Source: a virus. Taken from it: a DNA stretch of 42,545 bases. Below the pieces are notes generated by a model. That model was not told where the DNA came from. It did not search any database and worked only from the letters and a program-made list of their open reading frames with translations. The translations under genes were made by a program, and so were the position numbers. Positions 17,093-24,981 of this stretch are shown here, one piece after another; positions within the stretch are counted from its first letter, which is position 1; the number at the start of each line of letters is the position of its first letter. The stretch covers positions 1-42,545 of IMG/VR virus record IMGVR_UViG_3300033052_000047; one strand, written 5' to 3'.

Positions 17093-17496
17093 TGCGGCCG
17101 ATCGACCAGGAGTGGCTGACGGGTAACCCGGATAAGGTTCCGGGTGACTGCGTTCGCGCCTGCGTCGCATCCATCCTCGAGCTCGATCGTGATCTCGTTC
17201 CGCACTTCGTCCGCGACCAGAACAGCCATTGGGGCAGCGCGCTCGATGATTGGTGCGATGCGCGTGGCATCGAGCTCGTCCACTTCGAGGGGCAGCGCGC
17301 ATTCGACTTCCCGATGATGTGGACGGGCACCAGCCCCCGCAACTCCAGCATGCGGCATGCCGTGGTCGGGTTTGGTGCTACACTGATGCACGACCCGCAT
17401 CCGTCGCGCGCTGGCCTGGTCGGGCCAGCCGATCGGAGCTTTATCTTTCTGCCCCGCAACATCGACTGGACGGCACACTTTGCCGGGCGTGCCTGA
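17092..17496 (+). CDS. Papain-like (C39-like) fold protein in lysis operon
   Basis: 134 residues. The arrangement GDC (C20) in PGDCVRACVASIL, RHA (H89) and HDP (D101) matches the Cys-His-Asp order of papain-like peptidases such as C39 proteins. The substrate cannot be told. It sits directly after the endolysin (TGATG overlap) and one base before the DUF6527 gene. It could help degrade wall peptides, or be an inhibitor or processing factor; it might also be a non-catalytic relative. No signal peptide is seen. The fold assignment comes from the spacing and context of the three residues only. Confidence 0.55.
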   Translation: MRPIDQEWLTGNPDKVPGDCVRACVASILELDRDLVPHFVRDQNSHWGSALDDWCDARGIELVHFEGQRAFDFPMMWTGTSPRNSSMRHAVVGFGATLMHDPHPSRAGLVGPADRSFIFLPRNIDWTAHFAGRA

Positions 17497-17497
17497 G

Positions 17498-17863
17498 ATG
17501 GCCGCGCTGAGCGCAAAGCTTCGGTCCGTCGAAGGCGGTGGCATCGCGTTCTGGTGCCCGGGCTGCGACGGCGCCCACCTGGTTTATGTCGGCGAGGGGC
17601 AGGGGCCGCGCTGGGGCTACAACGCCAACCCGGACGCTCCGACGTTCACACCGTCGATCCTCGTTCGCAGTGGACACTATGTCGACGGCCATAGCGGCGA
17701 TTGCTGGTGCACCTTCGAGGCTCGCACTGGCGAGAAGCCAGACTTCAGCTGCTCGGTCTGCCATTCGTTCGTGACGGACGGCCGTATCCAGTTTCTCGGG
17801 GACTGCACCCACTCGCTGGCCGGTCAGACCGTCGACCTGCCCGACTTCGATGGGGTGTTGTGA
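17498..17863 (+). CDS. DUF6527 family phage protein
   Basis: 121 residues from the ATG one base after the previous stop. The pattern TFTPSILVRSGHY, then two Cys pairs (CWCTFE; CSVCHSF), then VTDGRIQFLGDCTH and AGQTVDLPD is the signature of the DUF6527 family, common near phage lysis genes. The conserved Cys and His residues (C-x-C, C-x2-C-H, D-C-x-H) suggest metal binding. Database entries of this family are often labelled 'ammonia monooxygenase', which has no support here. Role unknown. The stop overlaps the spanin ATG (TGATG). Confidence 0.8.
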   Translation: MAALSAKLRSVEGGGIAFWCPGCDGAHLVYVGEGQGPRWGYNANPDAPTFTPSILVRSGHYVDGHSGDCWCTFEARTGEKPDFSCSVCHSFVTDGRIQFLGDCTHSLAGQTVDLPDFDGVL

Positions 17864-18309
17864 TGCTGGACCTCATTCGAGCCGCGCCGCTGATCTCGTT
17901 GCTGGTCACTCTGATCGGCAGCGCTGTCGTGTCCGCGCCGGCGGGCTGGATGGCCCGTAGCGTGATCTACGATTGGTTCGAGAAGCCGGCGCTGGTGCAG
18001 CACCAGCTCGAGCAGTGTGCCGCGACCACTGAGGCCGCGGCCGCCCGGGCTACGCAACAGGCTCAAGACAAGTATTTCCAGATGGGCGAGTCCCTCTGGC
18101 GCGAAGAGGTTCGTAAGGCGGCCGACGACGCAGCCGAGCACGATGCTCAGCTCCGGCTGATCCATGAGGAGGCGATGGACTATGTCGGTCAGCGGGAAAG
18201 CGCGGGGGCTAAGGCTTGCCGCCCTGATGATCTCGATCGCGCTTACATTGAGCGCGTGTGGGGGGGCGTCCGACCGGCTCCGGTCGGACATTCGGGCGGG
18301 GGCAGCTGA
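17863..18309 (+). CDS. Rz-like inner-membrane spanin (i-spanin)
   Basis: 148 residues: an N-terminal hydrophobic span (about residues 5-27) followed by a long charged, Ala/Gln/Glu-rich helical region, the usual shape of an Rz-type spanin that reaches from the inner membrane across the periplasm. The ATG at 17863 overlaps the previous stop. Its C-terminal 128 bases overlap, in another frame, the start of a lipoprotein gene with the layout of Rz1. Together they would fuse inner and outer membranes after the endolysin has cut the wall. Assigned by topology and gene arrangement, as spanins share little sequence. Confidence 0.7.
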   Translation: MLDLIRAAPLISLLVTLIGSAVVSAPAGWMARSVIYDWFEKPALVQHQLEQCAATTEAAAARATQQAQDKYFQMGESLWREEVRKAADDAAEHDAQLRLIHEEAMDYVGQRESAGAKACRPDDLDRAYIERVWGGVRPAPVGHSGGGS

Positions 18310-18553
18310 AATTGGACGGGCCGCTGCTCCTGTTCGCTTGCCTTCATGGCCTCCTCATTGCCGCGCTCCCGTGGGGCACGCCGCACTCGCCGATGCTCCA
18401 TATGTGGAGCTCATGGCTGCCGAAGGCGCTCAGCTCAACTTCGCCAATCGGCGCGCTGCAAATTGCGGGGCTTACTACGACCGGCTTCAGCGATGCCTGG
18501 AGCGGGGCATCGTCGATGCGCAAGTTCTGGATGCCTGCGTCAAGGACCCGTGA
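18182..18553 (+). CDS. Rz1-like outer-membrane lipoprotein spanin (o-spanin)
   Basis: 123 residues. ATG 18182 has a strong GAGGAGG site nine bases upstream, inside the i-spanin gene. Residues 10-26 form a lipoprotein signal peptide ending in the lipobox LSAC, so C26 would be lipid-modified. The mature part is Pro-containing (RLPSWPPHCRAP), then helical with more Cys. It is longer than lambda Rz1 and extends beyond the Rz gene, so it is an overlapping, not fully embedded, spanin arrangement. The stop is one base before the holin-like gene. Confidence 0.7.
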   Translation: MSVSGKARGLRLAALMISIALTLSACGGASDRLRSDIRAGAAEIGRAAAPVRLPSWPPHCRAPVGHAALADAPYVELMAAEGAQLNFANRRAANCGAYYDRLQRCLERGIVDAQVLDACVKDP

Positions 18554-18554
18554 C

Positions 18555-18893
18555 ATGGATTTCCTGCTTGGTGTGCTCCAGATCTACGGTCCGTTGGCGC
18601 TGGCTGGCGCTCTCGGCGGCTTCGTCCGATGGTGGAGCGCCCGTGAACCCCTACAACTCGGGCTGGGCAGCGTTGCCGTCGGCGCCATCATTGGAACGTA
18701 TTTCGGCCCCGCGTTTTTTACCCTGATACAGGGCGCCGCCGACTTCTCCGGCATGGAGCGTCAAGACGCCAGGTTGCTCGGAGCGCACCTTTGCGGGGTT
18801 GTCGGGATCAACGTCTATGCCTTCATCTCGGACATCCTCCGAGCTCGAGCCGAATCCCTGAAAGCGTCAATCGGTAAGGAGCCTTCCTCATGA
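18555..18893 (+). CDS. Holin-like membrane protein
   Basis: 112 residues with three predicted spans: about 2-25 (LQIYGPLALAGALGGFV), 35-57 (SVAVGAIIGTYFGPAFFTLI) and 72-95 (LLGAHLCGVVGINVYAFI), then a charged C-terminal tail (RARAESLKASIGKEP). Size, three-span topology and position after endolysin and spanins fit a class I-type holin that forms holes in the inner membrane at lysis time. No family motif was recognised, so another small membrane role is possible. Its stop overlaps the next ATG (ATGA). Confidence 0.55.
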   Translation: MDFLLGVLQIYGPLALAGALGGFVRWWSAREPLQLGLGSVAVGAIIGTYFGPAFFTLIQGAADFSGMERQDARLLGAHLCGVVGINVYAFISDILRARAESLKASIGKEPSS

Positions 18894-19057
18894 GCCCGAC
18901 GAAAGTGGCAGTGAAGCGGGCGGCCAGGTTCAACCTATACATCCTGGCCGTCGCTGCGATGTTCACCCTTTACGCCATAGCCAAGGCGCAGACGGACGAT
19001 CACGTTCCCGCCCGGCACTTCCCGAGCACAGTGGAAGCGTTCACCGGACAACGCTAG
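18890..19057 (+). CDS. Small signal-anchor protein (55 aa)
   Basis: 55 residues: basic N-terminus (SPTKVAVKRAARF), hydrophobic core (LYILAVAAMFTLYAIA) and a polar end that may be periplasmic. The ribosome site AAGGAG lies before the ATG, which overlaps the holin-like stop. A processing site after AKAQ is possible. It ends the rightward lysis operon and overlaps by four bases the stop of the convergent ATPase gene, leaving no room for a separate terminator. An antiholin role is a guess from position alone. Confidence 0.6.
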   Translation: MSPTKVAVKRAARFNLYILAVAAMFTLYAIAKAQTDDHVPARHFPSTVEAFTGQR

Positions 19058-20697
19058 AGGATGTCGAATACCCAGCTTTCCATGGCCACTCGGCCGGGAC
19101 TGGGATAGTCGATCACGCCGAGCGTTCGCAGTTGGCCTAGAATATTACCAAACCCGCCGCTGGACGGAGAGTAGCCCGTCGCCTCTCCGAGAGCCTTTTT
19201 GGTGAGTTCACCGGCGTGCTCGAGCGCGTCGACCACCTTTCGCTGCGGCCCTGTTAGCTTGCCGAAAAATGCCTCCTTCGCCTCACTCGGACCCATTTTG
19301 CCGATGTCGGCAACAAGGCGGATCGCGCCCGGCTCTGGATATTCAATAGCTCCCGCGGTTCGCAGCTGGCCAAGCAGATTTCCGAAACCCCCTGACGAGT
19401 GAGAGTACCCAGCGATCATCGCTACCATGGGTTTGGTCGGCGTCTTGCCCAACGCTGCCCACATTCCGACGGCGCGGAGCACCTTTACCTGAGGTGCGGT
19501 GAAGCCACTGGCAACTTGCTCCATCGCGGCGGTCGCCCGCTGAGTCTTCTCCCGCTGGGCCTGCTTGATTTCTGGGCGCCGCACAGCTGGCTCAAAAGAC
19601 ACTATCTTGACCGGCGTTGTCCTATCAACCGCCCTTGCCAGCGCGGCATGCCCTAATTGGTCGAGCGGCATTTCATCGATTACGCGGCGAGCAGCATTCA
19701 CCCCATCCACGAAGCCTGCTTTGAAGCCTCGCGTCTCACCCTCTTTGATCCCGCGGTCGTAGCCGCGCTCCTCTGCCTCGGTGCATAGCTTCTGGATATC
19801 TACGGCCGATTTTGCAGATTTGACCTCATTCTCAGTCCATTGCTGCCCACCGACGAACATCTCGTCCCGAAGATCCTCGACGTCGACGGGTGACAAGGCC
19901 GGCTCCACGACGATCTCGTCTACCTGCGGTGTCCGCGAGCTGTCGAAAGTGACAATTGGTGGGAACTGCCGGCGTTCGAGGATGCCGGCCGCCGGTGACC
20001 AGACCCAGCCTTCGCCACGCTGCAGCGACGCGAGCGACGTCATCACTGCCTTGGCCTGCTCGTTGTCGGCATTGCCCTTCACCCACGCGTCTATCGCTGC
20101 GCGGTCCTGCGGGCTGGTCAGCTTCATCGCGATCAGCGTGCCGATTTGGCTCAGCACATTCTTGTGCAGCACCGCAGGGCGCTGGGTAATCATCAGCGGC
20201 CGGAAGCCCCGGACACGGCCCCGCCGCACGATCTTGTCGAAGATGCCGCTCAGCTGCCGCTCATCCGGCATCGGGTTCTGTGGCGCTACCTCGTCGGCCT
20301 CGTCCACTACAAGGTAAAGCGCCGCGCGATTGAGTACGTAGAGCTTGGTCAGGAAGGCGGTGAGAAAGCGCACCTTCTCCCCGCCCGTCATGTCGGAAAT
20401 GTCGATGATCGCCTGCACCTCGCGTGCAGCGATGGCGGTGGCCAGCACCTCGCCCTTGGTCGGGTCGATCGCGACGTCGGCATGATCGCCCCCGAAGATC
20501 GTGACAGGGAATCCGCCCCCGGCATTTCCATCGTGGCCGGCACGCAGGCCCCACCATACGCCGGTGGGGTCGATGATGATGACGCGGCGATTGTCATGCA
20601 GCAGCTGCTCAACAAGCATCTTGCCGAGGAACGTCTTGCCGGAGCCGACGGCACCGACGATCGCGGTGGGCGCGTCGAGAGCTTTGGTAAGGTCCAT
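19054..20697 (-). CDS. HerA/FtsK-type ATPase with duplicated winged-helix tail
   Basis: 547 residues. The ATG at 20697 comes one base after the previous stop. Walker A is GAVGSGKT (15-22) and Walker B is in LYLVVDEADE; the segment ITQRPAVLHK fits the HerA/DUF87 sensor region. The middle part has a charged helical stretch. The C-terminus holds two clear copies of one unit, GYSHSSGGFGNLLGQLRTAG and GYSPSSGGFGNILGQLRTLG, probably tandem winged-helix DNA-binding modules. Such ATPases move along or pump DNA, so a role in phage DNA handling is likely. It ends the long leftward operon. The partner (nuclease or replisome) is not evident. Confidence 0.8.
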   Translation of the reverse strand: MDLTKALDAPTAIVGAVGSGKTFLGKMLVEQLLHDNRRVIIIDPTGVWWGLRAGHDGNAGGGFPVTIFGGDHADVAIDPTKGEVLATAIAAREVQAIIDISDMTGGEKVRFLTAFLTKLYVLNRAALYLVVDEADEVAPQNPMPDERQLSGIFDKIVRRGRVRGFRPLMITQRPAVLHKNVLSQIGTLIAMKLTSPQDRAAIDAWVKGNADNEQAKAVMTSLASLQRGEGWVWSPAAGILERRQFPPIVTFDSSRTPQVDEIVVEPALSPVDVEDLRDEMFVGGQQWTENEVKSAKSAVDIQKLCTEAEERGYDRGIKEGETRGFKAGFVDGVNAARRVIDEMPLDQLGHAALARAVDRTTPVKIVSFEPAVRRPEIKQAQREKTQRATAAMEQVASGFTAPQVKVLRAVGMWAALGKTPTKPMVAMIAGYSHSSGGFGNLLGQLRTAGAIEYPEPGAIRLVADIGKMGPSEAKEAFFGKLTGPQRKVVDALEHAGELTKKALGEATGYSPSSGGFGNILGQLRTLGVIDYPSPGRVAMESWVFDIL

Positions 20698-20698
20698 G

Positions 20699-21040
20699 TC
20701 AGAACGGCTCGTCGCCTTGGTCGCCGTCCTGGTCGGGCTCGGCCGCCGCGGGCGCCGGTAGCCGATACCCCACGGGCGCAACCGGCCGAGGATCGCCGCC
20801 GTAGTTCTCTTTGACGAACCGGCGCGCGATTTCCTCGCTCGAGGGGCGCAGCGCGTAGATCGCGCTGGCGCCGTAGAACTCGGTGACGAACTCCTCGGGC
20901 TTCCCCTCGGCTTGCTCGATGGGGATATCGATGCGGAGCAGCTTGCCGCCGCCCATTTCGACCTCCTTCACGAGGCCGGCGCGCCGGCGGTGCCCCATCA
21001 GCTCGAGGATGGCCCAGCTCTCGAATACCTGGTCGCTCAC
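20699..21040 (-). CDS. Hypothetical protein paired with the ATPase (113 aa)
   Basis: 113 residues from a GTG start with a CGGAG site; the GTGA overlap with the gene before supports this start. The sequence has a mixed alpha/beta N-terminal part (FESWAILELMGHRRRAGLV) and a Pro/Ala/Asp-rich acidic C-terminal tail ending DQGDEPF, as seen in single-strand binding or adaptor proteins with acidic ends. It lies one base before the ATPase gene, so the two may work together. Family not named. Confidence 0.6.
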   Translation of the reverse strand: MSDQVFESWAILELMGHRRRAGLVKEVEMGGGKLLRIDIPIEQAEGKPEEFVTEFYGASAIYALRPSSEEIARRFVKENYGGDPRPVAPVGYRLPAPAAAEPDQDGDQGDEPF

Positions 21041-21237
21041 GTTCTATCTCCGGTTCTGGTAGTCGCCTTCGCAGGCGCGATGAAATGTTGATCCGACGAG
21101 GAGCCGCATTTCGGGCACTTGCAGTTGAGTAAGATGTTTGCCGCCTTCAGCATTTCCATCGGCGTGTAGATCGGCGCCCATGTGTGGCCGCAAGCGCACG
21201 TGACGCGGAAGGGCCGCCTGCGGACACGAGCACTCAT
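21037..21237 (-). CDS. Small zinc-ribbon protein (66 aa)
   Basis: 66 residues from the ATG at 21237, which overlaps the previous stop as ATGA; a longer frame from 21267 is unlikely. Two Cys pairs, C-x-C in TCACGH and C-x2-C in CKCPKCG, form a likely zinc ribbon, with basic residues at the N-terminus (RVRRRPFRV). Such proteins often bind nucleic acid or act as adaptors. It is tightly placed in the leftward operon. No specific role can be given. Confidence 0.65.
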   Translation of the reverse strand: MSARVRRRPFRVTCACGHTWAPIYTPMEMLKAANILLNCKCPKCGSSSDQHFIAPAKATTRTGDRT

Positions 21238-21770
21238 TTGTCGCGAGCCCTGATCGCGCGACACCAACCGCCGCAGGTGTGTTCCTTGTCAGGGAACTCG
21301 TGACAGACGAAGCTCGATTCGTTCTTCACGGCCGCCGCAAAATCGCGGCGCGTGTGTAGGCTCACCGAGGCGTCGCTTCCCTTCAGGGCTGCGCAACCGC
21401 CGCAAACGGGTGGCAGCTGATGCTCGGGTGCGCGTTTGATCGCCCGGAGCTGCTGGCGGGGCAACCTTGGGCGATTGACCGCCTCATAGCTCAGGCAGGT
21501 GACGCCGGCGCCGGGATCTGTGACCCAGCCACCATCAGGCCATGGTCCGCCCTGGCGCATCTCGATCATGGCTTCGATGATTGGGCACCCGGCGCCGAAC
21601 CGCGCGCAATGCAGGCAGAGCATTTCGAACTCTGCCCGCCACTCTTCCGGGCTTTCAGGAGGGGTGAAGGGAACGCGTTCCTTCGCTTTCTTGAGGTCCT
21701 CCTCGATGTCGGCGATGGCCAGACGCAGCCGCCCGGCCAATAACAGGTGGCCAATCTTGAGTGTGGTCAC
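21234..21770 (-). CDS. Cysteine-rich hypothetical protein (178 aa)
   Basis: 178 residues from a GTG start overlapping the previous stop (GTGA). The N-terminal third is helical and charged (IADIEEDLKKAKERVPF). Cys residues cluster in CLHCARFGAGC, then VCGGCAAL, then FVCHEF and CGGWC near the end, which suggests one or two metal centres. It lies between a 76-residue protein and a zinc ribbon in the leftward operon. No family recognised; a metal-binding phage accessory protein is the safest description. Confidence 0.6.
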   Translation of the reverse strand: MTTLKIGHLLLAGRLRLAIADIEEDLKKAKERVPFTPPESPEEWRAEFEMLCLHCARFGAGCPIIEAMIEMRQGGPWPDGGWVTDPGAGVTCLSYEAVNRPRLPRQQLRAIKRAPEHQLPPVCGGCAALKGSDASVSLHTRRDFAAAVKNESSFVCHEFPDKEHTCGGWCRAIRARDK

Positions 21771-21997
21771 CGCATCATCTCCCGGAAAACCGCGTCCACG
21801 CGCTCGAAGCGGCGCTGTGTGGCGGCGATCGCCTCAATGGCGTGCACGCCACCGAACCCGCGGTGGCCGCCTTCCCAACTGACGTCGATCGGGTAGCCGC
21901 GCTCATCGACCAGATAACTCGCGCTGCCGGCGACGGAATTGGACATCGCGACGAAGTAAGCGCCGGTGTTCTCGTCGAGCAAAATCGCGACCGCCAT
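21767..21997 (-). CDS. Small hypothetical protein (76 aa)
   Basis: 76 residues from the ATG at 21997, which overlaps the DUF5131 stop as ATGA; longer starts run into that gene. The sequence looks like a small beta-rich fold (AVAILLDENTGAYFVAMS) followed by a helix (AIEAIAATQRRFERV). No Cys, membrane span or known motif is seen. It is one of several short genes in the leftward operon; role unknown. Confidence 0.55.
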   Translation of the reverse strand: MAVAILLDENTGAYFVAMSNSVAGSASYLVDERGYPIDVSWEGGHRGFGGVHAIEAIAATQRRFERVDAVFREMMR

Positions 21998-23142
21998 CAG
22001 CGGAGCTCCGGCATCGCGTTGTGCTCGACGCCATCGAGCAGACGGCCAGCGTCCTTCTTGCCGGTGTAGAAAGCGGTGCGGCCGTTCGAGAACTGCTGGT
22101 AGCGGGTGGGCAGTCCGCCCGAGCCGCCCCACGCCTCCGACTTCCGCGACAGGCTGTACCGTTGGCGGGTGCCCCAGGCCATCGCGTCCTGATAGTTCAT
22201 CCCGTCAGGAGCGAACGCCCAGGAGCCCCACTGCTTGAAGAAGAACGGGACGCCGGCCGCGGCGCACTGATCGCGGAGCGATCGAGCGATGTCTGGCGCA
22301 TCGGCCGCGGCGCGGGCCTGCGTGCCACTCTCAAAGCCGGCTATGACCCAGTCGACGGTTTTTCCACCGCTTAGGTGGCTGCGAGCCGCGCGCATGATGG
22401 CGCGGAGCTCCGGGCTGTCCTGATTGTCGGGGTGATGGTGCACCGCCATGCCGAAGGCGCGAAGGTCGATCGGCTCGAGGATCGGCTCCACCGACAGAAA
22501 GCGGACGGCCGCCGGCGCCTCGAGCAGTTCCGGGATGCGCTCGTTGGCGCGGCGCTGGTCTTCCACGGAAGTGCCCAGCCATACCGATCGCAGCGGCCAA
22601 CCGCCGAGGGTGAGGGACTGGGAGGCATCGATGGTGCGCTGCAGCAGTTCGGGGTGCTCAGCCGCCAGCACGCCGAGCTGATAGGCGATGCGCGCCGGCG
22701 TGGCAGGGTCGCTCAGATACTCGCGAGCCCTCTCGGGGCGCTTGGTCAGCACCATGTACACGTGGTGCTGCGCCAGGCACGCGATCGCCATCATTCTGTC
22801 GATCAGGATGATGGGCACGAACACGCCGAACAGGTCGGTCATCGAACACACGAAGATGCCGCGGGGCTCGCGCCAGCGGATCGGGTCTAGAAGCATCCTG
22901 TCGTCGAGAAAGATCTCGAGGATGTTCCGGTAGCCAGGATGGAATGATAGGCCGGTGCCGCGCGCTGGCAGCCGCCGGCGGTTGAACGCTTCGGCGTAGC
23001 AGTTCACGCACCCGGGCGAGGCGTGTTCGCAGTGGTAGCCGACCTTGCCGGTTTCCTTGGTGCGCGCCAGCAGCGGGTTCCAACTCGCGCCGCGGCCCGT
23101 GACAGGGTGGCGGGCCCACTCGATCGAGGTGCCGTCAGCCAT
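21997..23142 (-). CDS. DUF5131 (phage Gp37/Gp68) family protein
   Basis: 381 residues. The N-terminus (IEWARHPVTGRGASWNP), Cys cluster (CEHASPGCVNCYAE), FVCSMTDLFG, VYMVLTKRPER, VWLGTSVEDQ, FLSVEPILEPI, WVIAGFESG and FFFKQWG are the series of motifs of the DUF5131/Gp37-Gp68 family. It has a TIM-barrel-like order reminiscent of radical SAM proteins with a Cys cluster, but the chemistry is not known. It is common in phages and mobile elements. It lies within the leftward operon, its start overlapping the previous gene by eight bases. Confidence 0.85.
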   Translation of the reverse strand: MADGTSIEWARHPVTGRGASWNPLLARTKETGKVGYHCEHASPGCVNCYAEAFNRRRLPARGTGLSFHPGYRNILEIFLDDRMLLDPIRWREPRGIFVCSMTDLFGVFVPIILIDRMMAIACLAQHHVYMVLTKRPERAREYLSDPATPARIAYQLGVLAAEHPELLQRTIDASQSLTLGGWPLRSVWLGTSVEDQRRANERIPELLEAPAAVRFLSVEPILEPIDLRAFGMAVHHHPDNQDSPELRAIMRAARSHLSGGKTVDWVIAGFESGTQARAAADAPDIARSLRDQCAAAGVPFFFKQWGSWAFAPDGMNYQDAMAWGTRQRYSLSRKSEAWGGSGGLPTRYQQFSNGRTAFYTGKKDAGRLLDGVEHNAMPELR

Positions 23143-23392
23143 GGGCGGCTCCCTTGATCTCGATTTGGCGGATGAGCTCGTCGAGCGTTGTCGCGAGCAC
23201 GGTTTGCTCTTGGCCGGCGCTGGCCGGCAGCTTCGCCGCGAGCGCGTGCGAGACGAGCGAGAGCTTCTTGAGCGCAGTAAGCTCGAGGCCGGTCACGGAA
23301 ATGGTGACCGTCATCGTATCGAACAGGCCCGATGTTTTGAGCGATCGAACGACCAGGCTTGCCGCCTGGCGGGTTTTGGCGACGTCCCGCAT
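23135..23392 (-). CDS. Small hypothetical protein (85 aa)
   Basis: 85 residues. The N-terminus is helical and basic (RDVAKTRQAASLVVRSLKTS). A beta-like stretch (DTMTVTISVTGLELTALKKL) and a C-terminal helix with acidic and hydrophobic residues (LDELIRQIEIKG) follow. The ATG overlaps the previous stop as ATGA. No family recognised. It could be a small DNA-associated or regulatory protein, but nothing in the sequence decides this. Confidence 0.55.
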   Translation of the reverse strand: MRDVAKTRQAASLVVRSLKTSGLFDTMTVTISVTGLELTALKKLSLVSHALAAKLPASAGQEQTVLATTLDELIRQIEIKGAAHG

Positions 23393-23631
23393 CAGGCGTT
23401 CCCCGCCACGTCGCCGATCGTGTCGCCTTGGGCTTCGCGTACCGCCGCCACATGGACAGCGACGTTTTTCGCGGCCTCAGCAAACTCCTCGGGCGACATC
23501 ACCGCCCGGGCAACGATCGCGCCGCTCGCATCGAGCAGCAGGATGTGGACGTCCGGACAGGCGCAGGCGCCGATCAGCACGCGGGACGCCCCGACCGCGT
23601 CGGTGGAGGTTTCGTGGAAACGGTCAGCCAT
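23392..23631 (-). CDS. Small hypothetical protein (79 aa)
   Basis: 79 residues from the ATG at 23631, which lies inside the 3' end of the DHH gene by eight bases. The central part CACPDVHILLLDASGAIVARA looks like two beta strands, and the C-terminal half is an alpha helix. It resembles small phage proteins that cannot be assigned. The short overlaps on both sides place it in the leftward operon. Confidence 0.55.
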   Translation of the reverse strand: MADRFHETSTDAVGASRVLIGACACPDVHILLLDASGAIVARAVMSPEEFAEAAKNVAVHVAAVREAQGDTIGDVAGNA

Positions 23632-24502
23632 TGTCGCCCTCCCAGCCGATCGGTCGCTGAAACCCCGCAGCGTGTTGATGTCCGCCCCCGCCGTAGAGCT
23701 TCGCGATCTCGGCAACATCGACCCCATCAGGACGAGAACGGAGCGAGAACTTTCGTCCATCCGGTGCGTCGAAGTAGGTCGCGGCGAACGGCACGCCCTG
23801 GCTGAGCTCGTTACCGAGCTCGCTGGCCATGAAGTAGGGCGCGTTGACCACGGGGACGACGTGCCCCCCGATCGTCATGGTGCGCAATGCAGCCTTCATC
23901 ACCTGCGTAAGCTGATGCTCCTGGCTGCGGATCACTGCTGTTCCCTCGCCGATGAGGGCCTGCCGCTGTTGCCACTTCCCCAAGCGCGTCGACAGGTCCG
24001 TCCACGTCCGAAAGTCTTGCGGATAGGTGCCAAGGGCAGCGTTGAGTTGCCGGCTGCTAGGCAACTCCCAACGCCAAAGGTCGCGATCCTCGACATAGTC
24101 GACCAGCGTAGGAGTCGCCGCCGCATGTTCCGGGCGGCAAAACTCCCATGCGAGCCGCGCCCCAGATTTCTCCATATCGAAGATTGCGTAGATCCCGGGT
24201 TGCCCCGGAAAGGTCGGCGGAGGCAGATCGGAGAGAGCGGCTTGCGCCGTCTTATGATGATCGAGGACGATGATCGAGTTGGCGCCGGCGTAGCCGCGCA
24301 TGTCCTCGAGTCCCTGACGCGGGTACGAGAAATCGACGATCAGCACATCCTTGCCGCCGATGATCTCAGTGCCAGGCGTCAGGTCGCCATAGCGTGCCGG
24401 CACGAGCGCGGCGCCGGGAAAGTGCCACTTGACCACCCAGGCGGCCGTGAAGCCGTCCATGCAGTCAGCATGGTAGATGCAGACGTCGGGGGCGTAGCTC
24501 AT
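23624..24502 (-). CDS. DHH-family phosphoesterase
   Basis: 292 residues. DHH motifs are visible: HADCMDG (motif I), DFSYP (motif II), LDHHKT (motif III) and EDRD (motif IV), with a DHHA1-type GGGGHQHAAGF at the C-terminus. The family hydrolyses phosphodiester bonds in nanoRNA, pAp or cyclic dinucleotides using metal ions. A phage copy could recycle short oligonucleotides or destroy cyclic-dinucleotide alarm signals of anti-phage defence; the sequence does not show which. The start overlaps the previous gene as ATGA. Length is close to that of small NrnA/oligoribonuclease-type members. Confidence 0.85.
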   Translation of the reverse strand: MSYAPDVCIYHADCMDGFTAAWVVKWHFPGAALVPARYGDLTPGTEIIGGKDVLIVDFSYPRQGLEDMRGYAGANSIIVLDHHKTAQAALSDLPPPTFPGQPGIYAIFDMEKSGARLAWEFCRPEHAAATPTLVDYVEDRDLWRWELPSSRQLNAALGTYPQDFRTWTDLSTRLGKWQQRQALIGEGTAVIRSQEHQLTQVMKAALRTMTIGGHVVPVVNAPYFMASELGNELSQGVPFAATYFDAPDGRKFSLRSRPDGVDVAEIAKLYGGGGHQHAAGFQRPIGWEGDNG

Positions 24503-24981
24503 GGCTGCACCGCCGGCTTGCTGGCGAGGCCACAGAACCCCACGCGTTCATCGCGGGCGGCCTGATACCGCGCCTGCGCGTGCTCGGCTGGCTCCCGCCA
24601 CTCGCCACCGTCGGCGTTGTCCCAATCGTCGCCTGTGATGAGCACCTCTTCCCAGTCGACCGGTACGTCGGCAGGACGAGGCGGGATGGGCTGCTGCGCA
24701 GCAGCGGCGAACGAAACATCGCCATCGACGCTCCAGATCGGCCACGAGCGCGACTCTCGAGAAAACTTCTCCGGATCTGGAGCAGGAGAATGCCAACGCC
24801 AAGCCATGCATCGAGACCCGATGCACCGGGTCTCCTCCTCGATCACCGGCCGGAACGACGGGGACGTGCTGCCATCGCTGGGGTGACGGTTAGCGGAGGC
24901 GCCGCCATCACCGGCGTGAAGGGCGACGCGGGCAAACGGGCACCACTTGGTGCGGGCATCGTGCTCGGTGAGGACGCTCAT
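24499..24981 (-). CDS. Conserved-looking phage protein, Cys/Trp-rich (160 aa)
   Basis: 160 residues. The N-terminal pattern TKWCPFARV followed by CIGSRCMAWRW suggests a small metal or Fe-S site built from about three Cys residues. I recall this motif pair from uncharacterised proteins of alphaproteobacterial phages but cannot name a family. The C-terminal half is acidic and Trp-rich (DWEEVLITGDDWDNADGG EWREP region) and ends with further Cys (VGFCGL). The start overlaps the previous gene as ATGA. Confidence 0.6.
   Translation of the reverse strand: MSVLTEHDARTKWCPFARVALHAGDGGASANRHPSDGSTSPSFRPVIEEETRCIGSRCMAWRWHSPAPDPEKFSRESRSWPIWSVDGDVSFAAAAQQPIPPRPADVPVDWEEVLITGDDWDNADGGEWREPAEHAQARYQAARDERVGFCGLASKPAVQP

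Noticed and set aside
17498-17863. 'Ammonia monooxygenase'
   Set aside because: This label is attached to DUF6527 proteins in databases, but the protein lacks the membrane architecture and copper sites of that enzyme.
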